NCBI RefSeq assembly: GCF_030283205.1
Contig: NZ_JASNWF010000009.1
Span: forward strand, 353,251 to 417,250
Direction: 5' to 3'
Source: Actinomadura opuntiae
GTDB lineage: Bacteria > Actinomycetota > Actinomycetes > Streptosporangiales > Streptosporangiaceae
DNA: 64,000 nt
Numbering within the stretch: the first letter of the stretch is position 1; every line of letters begins with the position of its first letter. A program made the position numbers and the translations under genes. The notes beneath the pieces were generated by a model, which was not told the origin of the DNA, made no database searches, and saw nothing but the letters and a program-made list of their open reading frames with translations. Shown here piece by piece: positions 18,295 through 26,137 of this stretch.

Positions 18295-18890
18295 GCCTGA
18301 CCTCGCCTCCTGCGTATACGCTCCAGCTCCCCGAGTTCTGCCGGGGAGATGACGAGCCTCTCTTGCCGTTCTGACAGTACGATGAGCCACAGACGTTCTG
18401 TCACGTTTTTGATGCGGTCGTCATCGATCAAGGCGGCAGCCGCGTCAGCGTCCTGAGTACCCAGGACCCTCTCTCGCTCCCTCAGAACGCCCTCCTTGAC
18501 CTTCGTCGGCGTGCACAGCTCGTTCCAGGTCTCGACGTTGAAAGGACACCAGGTGATCCACATGAAGTTGTGCGCGTTGCCGGGGTGCTCGTCCAGTGCG
18601 ACGTAGCACTTCGCGAGGTAGCTCAGGTATTGAGGGCCCTGCTTCGAACTGGTCGTGTATCCCTTCACCTCGGTGAGGAACGACTGGTTCTCCAACCGGT
18701 CGCCCCGGAGGATGCCGCCCAGGTCGAAGGAGAAATCCTGGCCGCCGTGGGGCCACGGGAATGTCAGCCTCTCTGCGCCGAACTCGTCGGTGACCAGCCA
18801 GGACGCCCGGACACGGGTCGAGTTGTCAAGCCAGAGCTTGGCCCGCCGCGCATAGTCCGCGCCTTGGACATGGAGCTGTTCCCCGGGCAT
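18291..18890 (-). CDS. PD-(D/E)XK nuclease-like protein
   Basis: 199 residues. The segment FSFDLGGILRGD followed by FLTEVKGYT (about residues 52-80) fits the D...ExK core of PD-(D/E)XK nucleases. LSYLAKCYVALDE after it fits the helix that usually follows. The rest is unremarkable and soluble. No strong Shine-Dalgarno precedes the ATG at 18890; another minus-strand frame ends 10 bases upstream. Its stop overlaps the start of the 488-residue partner. A restriction-like or defence function is likely but not shown. Confidence 0.7.
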   Translation of the reverse strand: MPGEQLHVQGADYARRAKLWLDNSTRVRASWLVTDEFGAERLTFPWPHGGQDFSFDLGGILRGDRLENQSFLTEVKGYTTSSKQGPQYLSYLAKCYVALDEHPGNAHNFMWITWCPFNVETWNELCTPTKVKEGVLRERERVLGTQDADAAAALIDDDRIKNVTERLWLIVLSERQERLVISPAELGELERIRRRRGQA

Positions 18891-19267
18891 GGCGAGATCT
18901 TACCGGCGCCTCTCTGCAATTCTCAGGTGATCGGCCAGGAACGCCGGCCCGCAGGGGCTCAGGGGGACCGAGGCCGTCAACGGACCGTTCAGAGCGGCGA
19001 CCGTCGGGTCGCCGACCGCTGACAAGCTGGCCGAGACGACGAGGAAAGCGGGATCAGGTGCGCGACCCGCCTCTAACTGTGAGTGGCCGACCGTTTCACG
19101 GTTGCGTGATCGGGTGTTGGTCCTGGGATTGAGGCCTGCTGGTGTGGCCGTGGTGTGGCCAAACGGCCTGGAAGTGCATTGGATCTTGGTGGATGGGGTG
19201 GCCGCGTGTCCGTTTTTGAGTGGACTTTGTGGCACGCGGCCACCCCCTGGGGGCGGTTTACGAGGCT
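18891..19267. other. Region between the nuclease module and the attachment site
   Basis: Contains a minus-strand frame ending at 18900. Its last 50 codons look protein-like (PTVAALNGPLTASVPLSPCG), but its upstream part does not and no ribosome binding site was found. The right half holds the 14-bp inverted repeat at 19195-19246. No intact gene is supported. Confidence 0.4.
19195..19246. repeat. 14-bp perfect inverted repeat beside the attachment site
   Basis: GGGGTGGCCGCGTG at 19195-19208 and CACGCGGCCACCCC at 19233-19246 are exact reverse complements separated by 24 bases. It lies 21 bases before the tRNA fragment. It could be a terminator hairpin or an arm-type site for recombination proteins; the position favours a role in integration or excision. 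Confidence 0.6.
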
Positions 19268-19326
19268 CTGCTAATGCGGTTTGGGTTTACCGCCCATCCG
19301 GGGTTCAAATCCCCGATCCTCCGCCA
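19268..19326 (+). other. 3' fragment of tRNA-Ser(GCT), putative att site
   Basis: From the anticodon loop CTGCTAA (19268-19274) to CCA (19324-19326) the sequence is the 3' part of a serine tRNA. It includes a long variable arm, a perfect T-arm CGGGG-TTCAAAT-CCCCG (19299-19315) and the acceptor strand ATCCTCC plus discriminator G. Upstream bases cannot form the 5' anticodon stem, D-arm or acceptor strand, so the tRNA is not complete. A tRNA 3' end cut at the anticodon loop is the usual core of integrative-element attachment sites. The adjacent integrase pseudogene supports this. Confidence 0.75.
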
Positions 19327-19332
19327 CCTGAC

Positions 19333-19374
19333 CAGGGACTTCGCCCGAGATTGCGATCTTGGACGAAGTCCCTG
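19333..19374 (+). terminator. Hairpin following the tRNA fragment
   Basis: CAGGGACTTCG (19333-19343) and CGAAGTCCCTG (19364-19374) are perfect complements. AGAT/ATCT inside the loop extends the structure. It starts 7 bases after the CCA, where a tRNA terminator would be expected, and also faces the end of the integrase pseudogene. Confidence 0.7.
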
Positions 19375-19476
19375 TCCCGTCCCGGATGTACGTTTTCCGC
19401 ATCTGGTGTGCACGGGACGTCTGCGGAGTGTTGCCGTTTCGCGCTGAAGCCCGGGTGTCGACCCCTTTGGGTTTGG

Positions 19477-19861
19477 TTACCCTGCGTGTTTGCCGTGCCT
19501 GTTGCGGTGGTCCGCGATTGAGACCACGTCGGGGGGTGCCTCTGTGGCTGGCGAGGGATGGCCGCCGCCACAGCCTCTGGACACTTCCGGAAGCACCGAG
19601 GTGCAGGTGTCGGTGGTGAACGAGCGTCTCGCTGATCACTTTCATGTTGACGTTGCCAGCAGCGCGAGTGTCGCCGCCCCGTGCCGTGCGGAGTCCACCT
19701 ACCTCGGGGCCGGCGACGGACCTCTCTTGTTCCTGGGTGGCTCCCCGGTCCAGCAGTGCTGAGAAGGTCGCCTCGTCCAGCGCCACGGTGTGCTCGCCAC
19801 TGGATGTCGTGGTGGTGTCATTGAACCCCAGGTCAGATCCTCGAAGTGGATCAGCCTGCAT
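19477..19861 (-). pseudogene. Tyrosine recombinase (integrase) pseudogene
   Basis: Fragments of a phage-type integrase catalytic domain appear in order but in different frames on the minus strand: TTTTSSGEHTVALDEAT near 19775-19825, ARHGAATLAL near 19660-19690, NMKVISETL near 19620-19650, then TDTCTSVLPEV near 19575-19605, ending at a stop at 19477. These match the region before, at and after the HxLRH box and the final tyrosine segment of actinomycete integrases. At least two frame changes and a deletion are needed to join them. No N-terminal half is seen. Its end lies about 150 bases from the tRNA fragment, the normal place for an integrase relative to its att site. Confidence 0.7.
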
Positions 19862-20100
19862 GGTCGGAACGCCGCCGGCTCGGCCGGCATGTTCGGAACG
19901 GGCGTCTGGCTGATCAACTCTGTGTCGACCTTGGCGTGGCTGCCGTCGGCAGACAGCTCGACGCCCGCCGCATCGACGCCTTCGCGGATCTCGACGTTCT
20001 CCAGCTGCGCCATCCGATCCCGCAGCAGCTCCTCCCAAGCGGTCCGGCCCGCGTGGAGCAGGAAGGGGGGACGCCTGCTCTGCGGCGTTCCGATCGAGAC
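19862..20100 (-). pseudogene. Fragment resembling an FAD-dependent monooxygenase
   Basis: A minus-strand stretch reads GRTAWEELLRDRM ... NVEIREGVDAAGVELSADG. This resembles the segment of FAD-dependent monooxygenases in which the substrate-side helix is followed by the second half of the FAD fold. There is no GxGxxG start and no C-terminal half, and the frame runs into the integrase debris. I read it as a gene remnant; the family assignment is tentative. Confidence 0.3.
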
Positions 20101-20136
20101 GGCCGGAGCAGGGAGAGGTGGGGAGCGGGGGCGTCT

Positions 20137-21255
20137 TCAGAGGGTGGGTGTCCACCACCAGGCGATCGAGGGGATCGGTGGGGGTGCGGTGGATGGGGCT
20201 GTTTCGGTGAAGGTGGCCTTGGTGGCGACGGCGCCGGGATGGCCGCCGTCAGGATTGGTGTATCGGCCGGCTTGCAGGCCCCATTCCAGGTTGCCGGGGA
20301 TCAGGTGGGTCAGGTGGTCGATGTAGCGGCGCAGCGGTCGGCTGGCGCCGGGCAGGATTTGGTCGCGGAGTTGGAGGAAGCGCAGGGTGAGCCGGTTGCA
20401 CAGCTCGGCCGCCTGCTCCAGCGCCTGCTCCAGATTCAGGTTGCGTTCGGCGCGCAGGACGTCCGGCAGGTTCAACCGGCACGGAGAAGGCGCGGGAGTC
20501 CGGGTGGCCTGCCACAGTTCCTTGCCATAGGAGAACAGGTCGTCGTCGAAGGCGGCGGTGGTGATGGCGATCTCGGTCAGCGCGCGGACGGCGGGGGCGT
20601 CCATCTCGCGGGACGGGACCTCCTCGCCGTCGATGATCTCGGTGAACGCGGTGGTGGCGGCGCCGGCTGCGGTGTGCTGGCGCATGTGGGCGTAGTCGTT
20701 GAGGGAGGGGGTGCGGCCGACCTTTCGGTGGGCGAATTCCCAGAGCACGCCGAAGAACCAGGCGCGGTGTCCCTCGACGCTGCGCCGGGCCTGTACGGGA
20801 GTGGCGCACGCTCTGGTGCGCTCGGCCAGGTCGCGCACCGGGGCGTCGAACATGCCCCGGAGGGTGCCGGGGTCGCCGTAGGGGGTCTCCAGGGTCCGCA
20901 GGATGCCGGCGGCCATGCCGGCGAACTGGTGGGGGTCGGTGCTGGCCGGTCCCTCATCGCACTGGACGTCGTCGAACAGGAACATCAGCGTGCACCAGTC
21001 CACCGCCAGTTGCAGGCGTTCCGTGGGGGCGGCCGGCATGATGCGGCCGTAGAAGCCGGGGCAGTCGTTGCCGCGCATCCGCGTCCGCTGCTGCGCGGAC
21101 AGGGGAATCGCGAAGCCGTCGATCCAGGCCCGGGTGCCCAGCGCGAGCGGGACTTCGTCGGGGTGGCGGACGGCGGGCCAGGGGCAGTAGCGGGGCGGCA
21201 GGTCGACCCGTATCACCGGGCCGGACGAGCCGGTGGGGCGGACGCCGACGGTCAT
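20137..21255 (-). CDS. Class I terpene cyclase
   Basis: 372 residues. The aspartate-rich metal motif is DDVQCDEG near residues 94-101. The second metal site is DDLFSYGKE near 235-243, an NSE triad with Asp in place of the first Asn. It has the size and helical make-up of bacterial terpene synthases, which ionise a prenyl diphosphate with Mg2+. Start at the ATG overlapping the P450 stop (ATGA). It is the last gene of an acyltransferase-P450-cyclase operon. The product skeleton cannot be predicted from sequence; sesquiterpene is the most common for this size. Confidence 0.88.
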   Translation of the reverse strand: MTVGVRPTGSSGPVIRVDLPPRYCPWPAVRHPDEVPLALGTRAWIDGFAIPLSAQQRTRMRGNDCPGFYGRIMPAAPTERLQLAVDWCTLMFLFDDVQCDEGPASTDPHQFAGMAAGILRTLETPYGDPGTLRGMFDAPVRDLAERTRACATPVQARRSVEGHRAWFFGVLWEFAHRKVGRTPSLNDYAHMRQHTAAGAATTAFTEIIDGEEVPSREMDAPAVRALTEIAITTAAFDDDLFSYGKELWQATRTPAPSPCRLNLPDVLRAERNLNLEQALEQAAELCNRLTLRFLQLRDQILPGASRPLRRYIDHLTHLIPGNLEWGLQAGRYTNPDGGHPGAVATKATFTETAPSTAPPPIPSIAWWWTPTL

Positions 21256-22640
21256 GCGGTCTCTCCCGGGCGTGCTGGGATCGGCGGGTCGGCGGCGGAG
21301 CCGGCATGCGGGGTCAGGCGCAACAGGAGCCGGCGGGGACGCAGGTTGGTGGCCATCGCGACCGGGCGCGCGTCGGTGCCCGCGGCGCAGCGGATCTGCC
21401 AGCGGCGGGTGATGATCGACAGCGCCAGCACCGATTCGGTCATGGCGTAGGTGTTGCCGAGGCACTGGCGGGCGCCCCCGCCGAACGCGGTGAAGGCGCC
21501 CCGGGGGAGCGCGGCCGCGCGCTCGTGCCGCCACCGGTCGGGATCGAAACGCTCCGGTTCGGCGAACAGGGCCGCCCGCCGGTGCAGGGCCGGGGCCATG
21601 AACAGCACGGTCGAGCCCGCGGGCAGCAGCCGTCCCGCCAGCTCCACCGGGGCGCTGGTGACGCACGTGAACAACCATCCGGGCGGATACAGCCGCAGCG
21701 TCTCGGTGACCACCTGCCCGGTGTAGACGAGGCGCGGGGCGTCGGCGCCGCGGGCCACGCCGGCGCCTTCGCGGTGGACCTTTTCGGCGGCCGCGGGGTG
21801 CCCGGCCAGTAGCCACAGCGCCCATGACAGCGTCGAGGCCACCGGATCGCCCCCGGCCACCAGCATCGTCAGGACCTGTTCGGCGATCTCGGTGTCGCTC
21901 AGTCCGCCGCCGTCCTGGCGCTGGGTGGCGAGCATCGTCGACAGCAGGTCGCCGTGGTCCCGGCCGTCGCGCCGGTAGGCGGCGATGATGGCGGCGACGC
22001 TGCGCTTGAGGTCGGCCAGGGCGCGTGCGAAGCGGCGGTGGGCCGGCGTGGGCAGGCGCTGCAGGGGCCGCGGCAGGAACATCCGCCGGAACAGGTGGTC
22101 CAGGATCGTTTCGACCGATCGGTGCACCGTCTGCACGGCCGCGCTGTCGGCTTGGGTGGAGAACAGGGTGTCCAGGACGGTGCCCATCGCGGTGTCGTAC
22201 AGCGCCGGATAGGCATCGATCACCTGGCCGTCGCTCCATCGCTCGGCCAGCGCGCCGAAACGCGCCGCCATCACGGCGCTGTAGCGCTCCAGGTGCGCGG
22301 CGTCGAAGGCCGGTTGCAGCAGCCGCCGCTGTCGACGGTGCTCGGCGTGCCGGCAGGTGCCCACCCCGTTGCCCAGTACGCTGCGCGCCCGGTCATAGAA
22401 CGGGCCGCCCTTGTCGAAGGTGCGGCCGTCGCGCAGCACCCGCGACAGTAGGTCCGGATGGCACGGCACGAACGCCCGGACGGGGCCGAGCCGCACCTCC
22501 ACCAGATCTCCGTGCGACGAGAGGCCGCCGGCGAACTCCAGCGGGTCGCGCAGCAGCGACCAGGCATGCCCGACCAGCGGCAGCGCTCCGGGTGCGACCC
22601 CGGCGAGCCGGCTCGTGCCCTCGTGCTCGGGAAGGATCAT
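21252..22640 (-). CDS. Cytochrome P450
   Basis: 462 residues. ExxR is ETLR near 310. The heme loop FGGGARQCLG, with Cys as iron ligand, lies near 392-401. The I-helix reads AGGDPVAS where AGxET/AGxDT is usual, so the threonine for O2 activation appears replaced by proline. Start ATG at 22640 overlaps the acyltransferase stop. By context it oxidises the product of the adjacent terpene cyclase. The missing I-helix Thr is unusual and could alter the chemistry, as in some P450s with non-standard reactions; this is inference. Confidence 0.9.
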   Translation of the reverse strand: MILPEHEGTSRLAGVAPGALPLVGHAWSLLRDPLEFAGGLSSHGDLVEVRLGPVRAFVPCHPDLLSRVLRDGRTFDKGGPFYDRARSVLGNGVGTCRHAEHRRQRRLLQPAFDAAHLERYSAVMAARFGALAERWSDGQVIDAYPALYDTAMGTVLDTLFSTQADSAAVQTVHRSVETILDHLFRRMFLPRPLQRLPTPAHRRFARALADLKRSVAAIIAAYRRDGRDHGDLLSTMLATQRQDGGGLSDTEIAEQVLTMLVAGGDPVASTLSWALWLLAGHPAAAEKVHREGAGVARGADAPRLVYTGQVVTETLRLYPPGWLFTCVTSAPVELAGRLLPAGSTVLFMAPALHRRAALFAEPERFDPDRWRHERAAALPRGAFTAFGGGARQCLGNTYAMTESVLALSIITRRWQIRCAAGTDARPVAMATNLRPRRLLLRLTPHAGSAADPPIPARPGETA

Positions 22641-23986
22641 GGTGTCCTCTCGCCGGTGCGACGATGCAGGTCTTCGGCCGCCTTCACCCAGAAGTCCAGC
22701 AACGAGGAGGCGTGCGCGATCCCGGCGTCGGCCAGCAGCGAGGCCGTCACCGACGTTCCGTACTGCGTCAAAGTGATCACTACGCGGTGGCCGGGCGGCA
22801 GCGGAGCGACCGCGGTGACCTGCCGCACGGGCGCGCCGAGGACCGCCAACCCCGGTTGAACGGGCACCGTCGTGACCCCCATGGCCAGGTACCGCCGATC
22901 GCAGTAGCGAGCCAGCAGCAGCCGGGCCAGCCGGTAGGGGACCCATTCGGCCAGCAATCGGTTCCGGGCGCGGTGGCGGCGCATCCGTGACGTGCTGGTC
23001 TGCACGGTCACATGCCGCAGCCGCTGGAGAGGGTCCGCCAGTGCGCACGGCAGCACCACCCGCAGAACCGCGGCCTGGTTGCCGAGCGCCCCCGCCCTGT
23101 CGGGCGGTCGCAGGTTGAGCGGCAGGAGTACCGCCAGCCCGGTGTCGCGATGCCCGACCGGACGGTCGTCGTCGTTCGCGGCGCCGGTCGTGGCGGTCGC
23201 CGCTGCGAAGTCTCGCGGGGTCCAGGCGCGCAGTGCGCCCGCGAGAGCCGCCAGGCACACCTGGTTCAGGCTCGCCCCCGTGGCGTCGACCGTTTCCCGC
23301 AGGGCGGTGGGGTCGAACGTGACGCTGTGCAGGACCCGTCGTCCCGTCAGCGGCCTTTCATTGGGCGACCATCGCGCGGTGCGCCGCCACGGCACGGCCA
23401 GATCGACCCGACCGCCCACGCCGAACAGGCCGGTGGCCGACGACGCCGACCGCCGCGCGCCGCCGGGCGGTCGGGCACCGGAACGCGTGGGGGCCGCCAG
23501 CCGGCGGTCGCCGAACAGTGCCTCCAGTACGGCGGCCTGGGACATGCCGTCTTGGAACCGGTGATCTGCGCGCCAGCACAACGTGTACTCGCCGGGGTCG
23601 TATCCGTGCAGCACCGTCAGGTCCCACAACGGGCGGTCGGGCGGCAGCGGTCCGTCCAGCACCGACAGTGCGGCCGCCTGCGGATTTCCCTCCGGCTCCA
23701 GCGCTTGCCAACGCAGATGGTCGCCCACCACGAACCCGGACGCGGGCACCCATGAGGACCGGCGCCAGTCCGCCCGGTAGGCCAGGACAGGGGCACGCTC
23801 GGCCCGCTCGGTCACGAACGCCCGCAAGACCTCCGGCGTTGGAGCGGGCCCCGCCACCCGCAAGAGCGCGCAGCAGTGCATGTGCGCGCCGTCCTGGCAG
23901 CGGGAAGTCAGCCAGTTCACCACGCGGTCGGTCGCGTTGAACGGCACCGGCCCGGCCGGCCTCCCGGTCTCCACTGCCACGGGCAT
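22637..23986 (-). CDS. WS/DGAT-like acyltransferase (condensation superfamily)
   Basis: 449 residues. The catalytic motif is DHRFQDG near residue 141-147, a variant of HHxxxDG in which the second histidine and the DG are kept. The layout of two chloramphenicol-acetyltransferase-like halves and the final NQAAVLRVVLP segment fit the wax ester synthase/diacylglycerol acyltransferase family. Start ATG at 23986 follows GGTGGGGAG. It is the first gene of a three-gene operon with P450 and terpene cyclase, so it may acylate a terpene alcohol made by those enzymes rather than make storage lipid. It is divergent from an MFS exporter gene. Confidence 0.85.
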   Translation of the reverse strand: MPVAVETGRPAGPVPFNATDRVVNWLTSRCQDGAHMHCCALLRVAGPAPTPEVLRAFVTERAERAPVLAYRADWRRSSWVPASGFVVGDHLRWQALEPEGNPQAAALSVLDGPLPPDRPLWDLTVLHGYDPGEYTLCWRADHRFQDGMSQAAVLEALFGDRRLAAPTRSGARPPGGARRSASSATGLFGVGGRVDLAVPWRRTARWSPNERPLTGRRVLHSVTFDPTALRETVDATGASLNQVCLAALAGALRAWTPRDFAAATATTGAANDDDRPVGHRDTGLAVLLPLNLRPPDRAGALGNQAAVLRVVLPCALADPLQRLRHVTVQTSTSRMRRHRARNRLLAEWVPYRLARLLLARYCDRRYLAMGVTTVPVQPGLAVLGAPVRQVTAVAPLPPGHRVVITLTQYGTSVTASLLADAGIAHASSLLDFWVKAAEDLHRRTGERTP

Positions 23987-24216
23987 CTCCCCACCGGGAC
24001 GGCAAGGGCGCCGGTCCCTTCCTCTGGCGTCCAGAGGCCACGCCCACGGATGCGAGGGCCTCTTCGAGGTCTACTGTCCGCGCAGCGAGGAGACAAGGAG
24101 CGGTCATAGCGGTTTGGCGTTACCTCGACGCTCGACCTTCGTGACCTGCCCGGTGGCCTCCGCCGGGAGAGGGCGGCGCGGAGAGGACTCTGAAGAGATC
24201 CGGGCGGGATGTCGAG

Positions 24217-24245
24217 GATCGGGGGGTGGTTCCGATCGGGGGGTG
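24217..24245. repeat. Direct repeat GATCGGGGGGTG in a divergent promoter region
   Basis: GATCGGGGGGTG occurs at 24217-24228 and 24234-24245, 17 bases apart, between the divergent acyltransferase and MFS genes and just before the MFS start. It may be a regulator-binding site. No regulator gene is adjacent. Confidence 0.35.
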
Positions 24246-24277
24246 AAACGTGCCTCCGGATGGAAGAGGAACCGAGG

Positions 24278-25813
24278 ATGGGACGCAAGGAGCAGGACGC
24301 CGCGCTCGCCGGCACACGGGAATGGGTCGGGCTGGCCGTGCTGGCGCTGCCGACGCTGCTGATCGCGATGGACCTGACGGCGCTGTTCCTGGCGCTGCCG
24401 CGGCTGAGCGCCGACCTGGGCGCGAGCGGCACCGAGCAGTTGTGGATCAGCGACGTCTACGGGTTCATGGTCGCCGGGTTCGTGATCACCGCGGGGACGC
24501 TCGGGGACCGGATCGGGCGGCGCCGCCTGCTGTTCGCCGGGGCGGCCGCGTTCGCCCTGCTGTCGTGCGTCGCGGCGTTCGCGGCCGACCCGCTGACGCT
24601 GATCCTGGCGCGGGCGCTGCTGGGCGTGGCGGGCGCGACGCTGACGCCGTCGACGCTCGCGCTGCTGACGAACATGTTCCGCGACGAGCGGCAGCGCGGG
24701 AAGGCGATCTCGATCTGGGCGACGTGCCAGTTCGCGGGCGGGGCGCTCGGGCCGGTGCTGGCCGGGTTCCTGCTCCAGCGGCTGTGGTGGGGGTCGGTGT
24801 TCCTGGCGGCGGTGCCGGTGATGGGGCTGGTGCTGGCGGTGGGGCCGTTCGTCCTGCCCGAGTTCCGCGACCGGTCGGCGCGACGGGTGGACCCGCTCAG
24901 CGTCGGGCTGTCGCTGGCCGCGGTGCTGCCGATGGTGTACGGGCTGAAGCAGCTGACGATCGCCGGCGGGCAGGACAGGGCGGCGGCGATCGCCGCGGTC
25001 GTCGCGGGGGCCGGGCTCGGCGCGGCCTTCGTCCGGCGCCAGCTCCGCCTGGACGACCCGCTCCTGGACCTGCGGCTGCTGCGCGACCGCGGGTTCTCCG
25101 CGGTGCTGGTCGCGCTGGTGTTCGCGGGGGTCGCGATGGCGGGGACGGGCCTGATGGTCACGCAGTACCTGCAGAGCGTGCTGGGGCATTCGCCGCTGGT
25201 CTCGGCGGTGCTGTTCGCGCCGATGGGGCTGGGGGTCGCGGCCGGGACGATGGCGGCGCCCGCGCTGGCGCGGCGGGTGCGGCCCGCCACCGCGATCGCG
25301 TCCGGGCTGGCGGTGTCGGCGCTCGGCTGCCTGGCGCTGGTGCAGGCCGGCGGCGCCCCGGCCGCCGTCGCCGGCGTCACGGTCCTGGCGCTGGGCACCG
25401 GGCCGCTGTTCGCGCTCGGGACGAGCCTGGTGGTCGGGTCCGTCCCGCCCGAGCGCGCCGGGTCGGCGGCGTCGATGTCGGAGACCGGCAACTACCTCGG
25501 CGGATCGCTGGGGCTGGCCGTCATCGGGGCGGCCGGCGCCGCCTTCTACCACGCCGGGATGGGGCACGTCGGCGGGGCGGCGTCGCGCTCCCTCGCTGGC
25601 GCCGTGGCCGACAGCGCGCACCTGCCGCCGGCGCGGGCGGAGGACCTGCTGCGCACCGCCCACGCCGCGTTCACCGCGGGGCTGCACCTCACCGGCGTGA
25701 TCGCCACCGTGATCTTCGCCGGCCTGTCGGTGCTCGTCGCGCTGTCGGCGCGGCCGCGCAGGCCGTCGCCCTCGGTGCCGCGGGAACCGGAAGCGGCCCC
25801 GGCGCGGGCGTGA
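24278..25813 (+). CDS. MFS drug exporter, DHA2 (14-TM) family
   Basis: 511 residues with about 14 hydrophobic segments. The motif-A-like loop is GTLGDRIGRRRLL near residue 70, and RALLGVAGATLTPS (motif C region) follows near 115. Start ATG at 24278 has AGAGGA 7 bases upstream; an earlier ATG at 24260 lacks one. Such proteins export drugs or the host's own metabolites with protons across the cell membrane. It lies between the terpenoid operon and the NRPS-type cluster, so it could serve either as export and self-resistance. No TetR repressor neighbours it, which is unusual for this family. Confidence 0.9.
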   Translation: MGRKEQDAALAGTREWVGLAVLALPTLLIAMDLTALFLALPRLSADLGASGTEQLWISDVYGFMVAGFVITAGTLGDRIGRRRLLFAGAAAFALLSCVAAFAADPLTLILARALLGVAGATLTPSTLALLTNMFRDERQRGKAISIWATCQFAGGALGPVLAGFLLQRLWWGSVFLAAVPVMGLVLAVGPFVLPEFRDRSARRVDPLSVGLSLAAVLPMVYGLKQLTIAGGQDRAAAIAAVVAGAGLGAAFVRRQLRLDDPLLDLRLLRDRGFSAVLVALVFAGVAMAGTGLMVTQYLQSVLGHSPLVSAVLFAPMGLGVAAGTMAAPALARRVRPATAIASGLAVSALGCLALVQAGGAPAAVAGVTVLALGTGPLFALGTSLVVGSVPPERAGSAASMSETGNYLGGSLGLAVIGAAGAAFYHAGMGHVGGAASRSLAGAVADSAHLPPARAEDLLRTAHAAFTAGLHLTGVIATVIFAGLSVLVALSARPRRPSPSVPREPEAAPARA

Positions 25814-26137
25814 GCACAACGCACTAAAGGGTGCTAAAGGCGTTTAGCTGGAGTAAGGCGCACAAGATTGTTGGCCGGCCGGACGCCATCCTAGGGTTCA
25901 CGATGGCACGATCATCGCTGCTCGGCATGTCGGGGAAACGCAGCCGATGTGATCATTCTATTTTGCCGAAAAGCCGATCGAACGGCTTTCGTCAAGTCAA
26001 ATACATATAAAACCGATCGAGAATTGAAAGTTGCCGCGTGTCCGCAATGCGTCACTTTCATGGGTTGCCTCCGGCGAGATCATGCCCTTATGTTTCTGGG
26101 GTTCGCGACCGAAGGAATCCGTTGATCGGAGGACCCT
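25814..26137. promoter_or_regulatory. Upstream region of the NRPS-type cluster
   Basis: About 320 bases. AAAGCCG (25970-25976) and CGGCTTT (25983-25989) form a 7-bp hairpin with a 6-base loop, probably ending transcription from the MFS gene. The following 40 bases are strikingly AT-rich for this genome (around TACATATAAAACC, 26002-26014) and are the likely promoter of the 18-gene cluster. GGAGGA at 26128-26133 is the ribosome binding site of the first gene. Confidence 0.5.

Noticed and set aside
19268..19326. Complete tRNA-Ser gene
   Set aside because: The upstream bases cannot form the 5' anticodon stem, D-arm or acceptor strand. Only the 3' part is present.
19271..20158. Minus-strand open frame of 295 codons over the tRNA fragment and integrase region
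   Set aside because: It runs antisense through the tRNA fragment (ending in a typical GFEPRMGG translation) and switches through parts of two different pseudogenes. It is not one gene.
24104..25819. 571-codon minus-strand frame over the MFS gene
   Set aside because: Low-complexity Arg/Gln/His-rich translation antisense to a clear 14-TM transporter.
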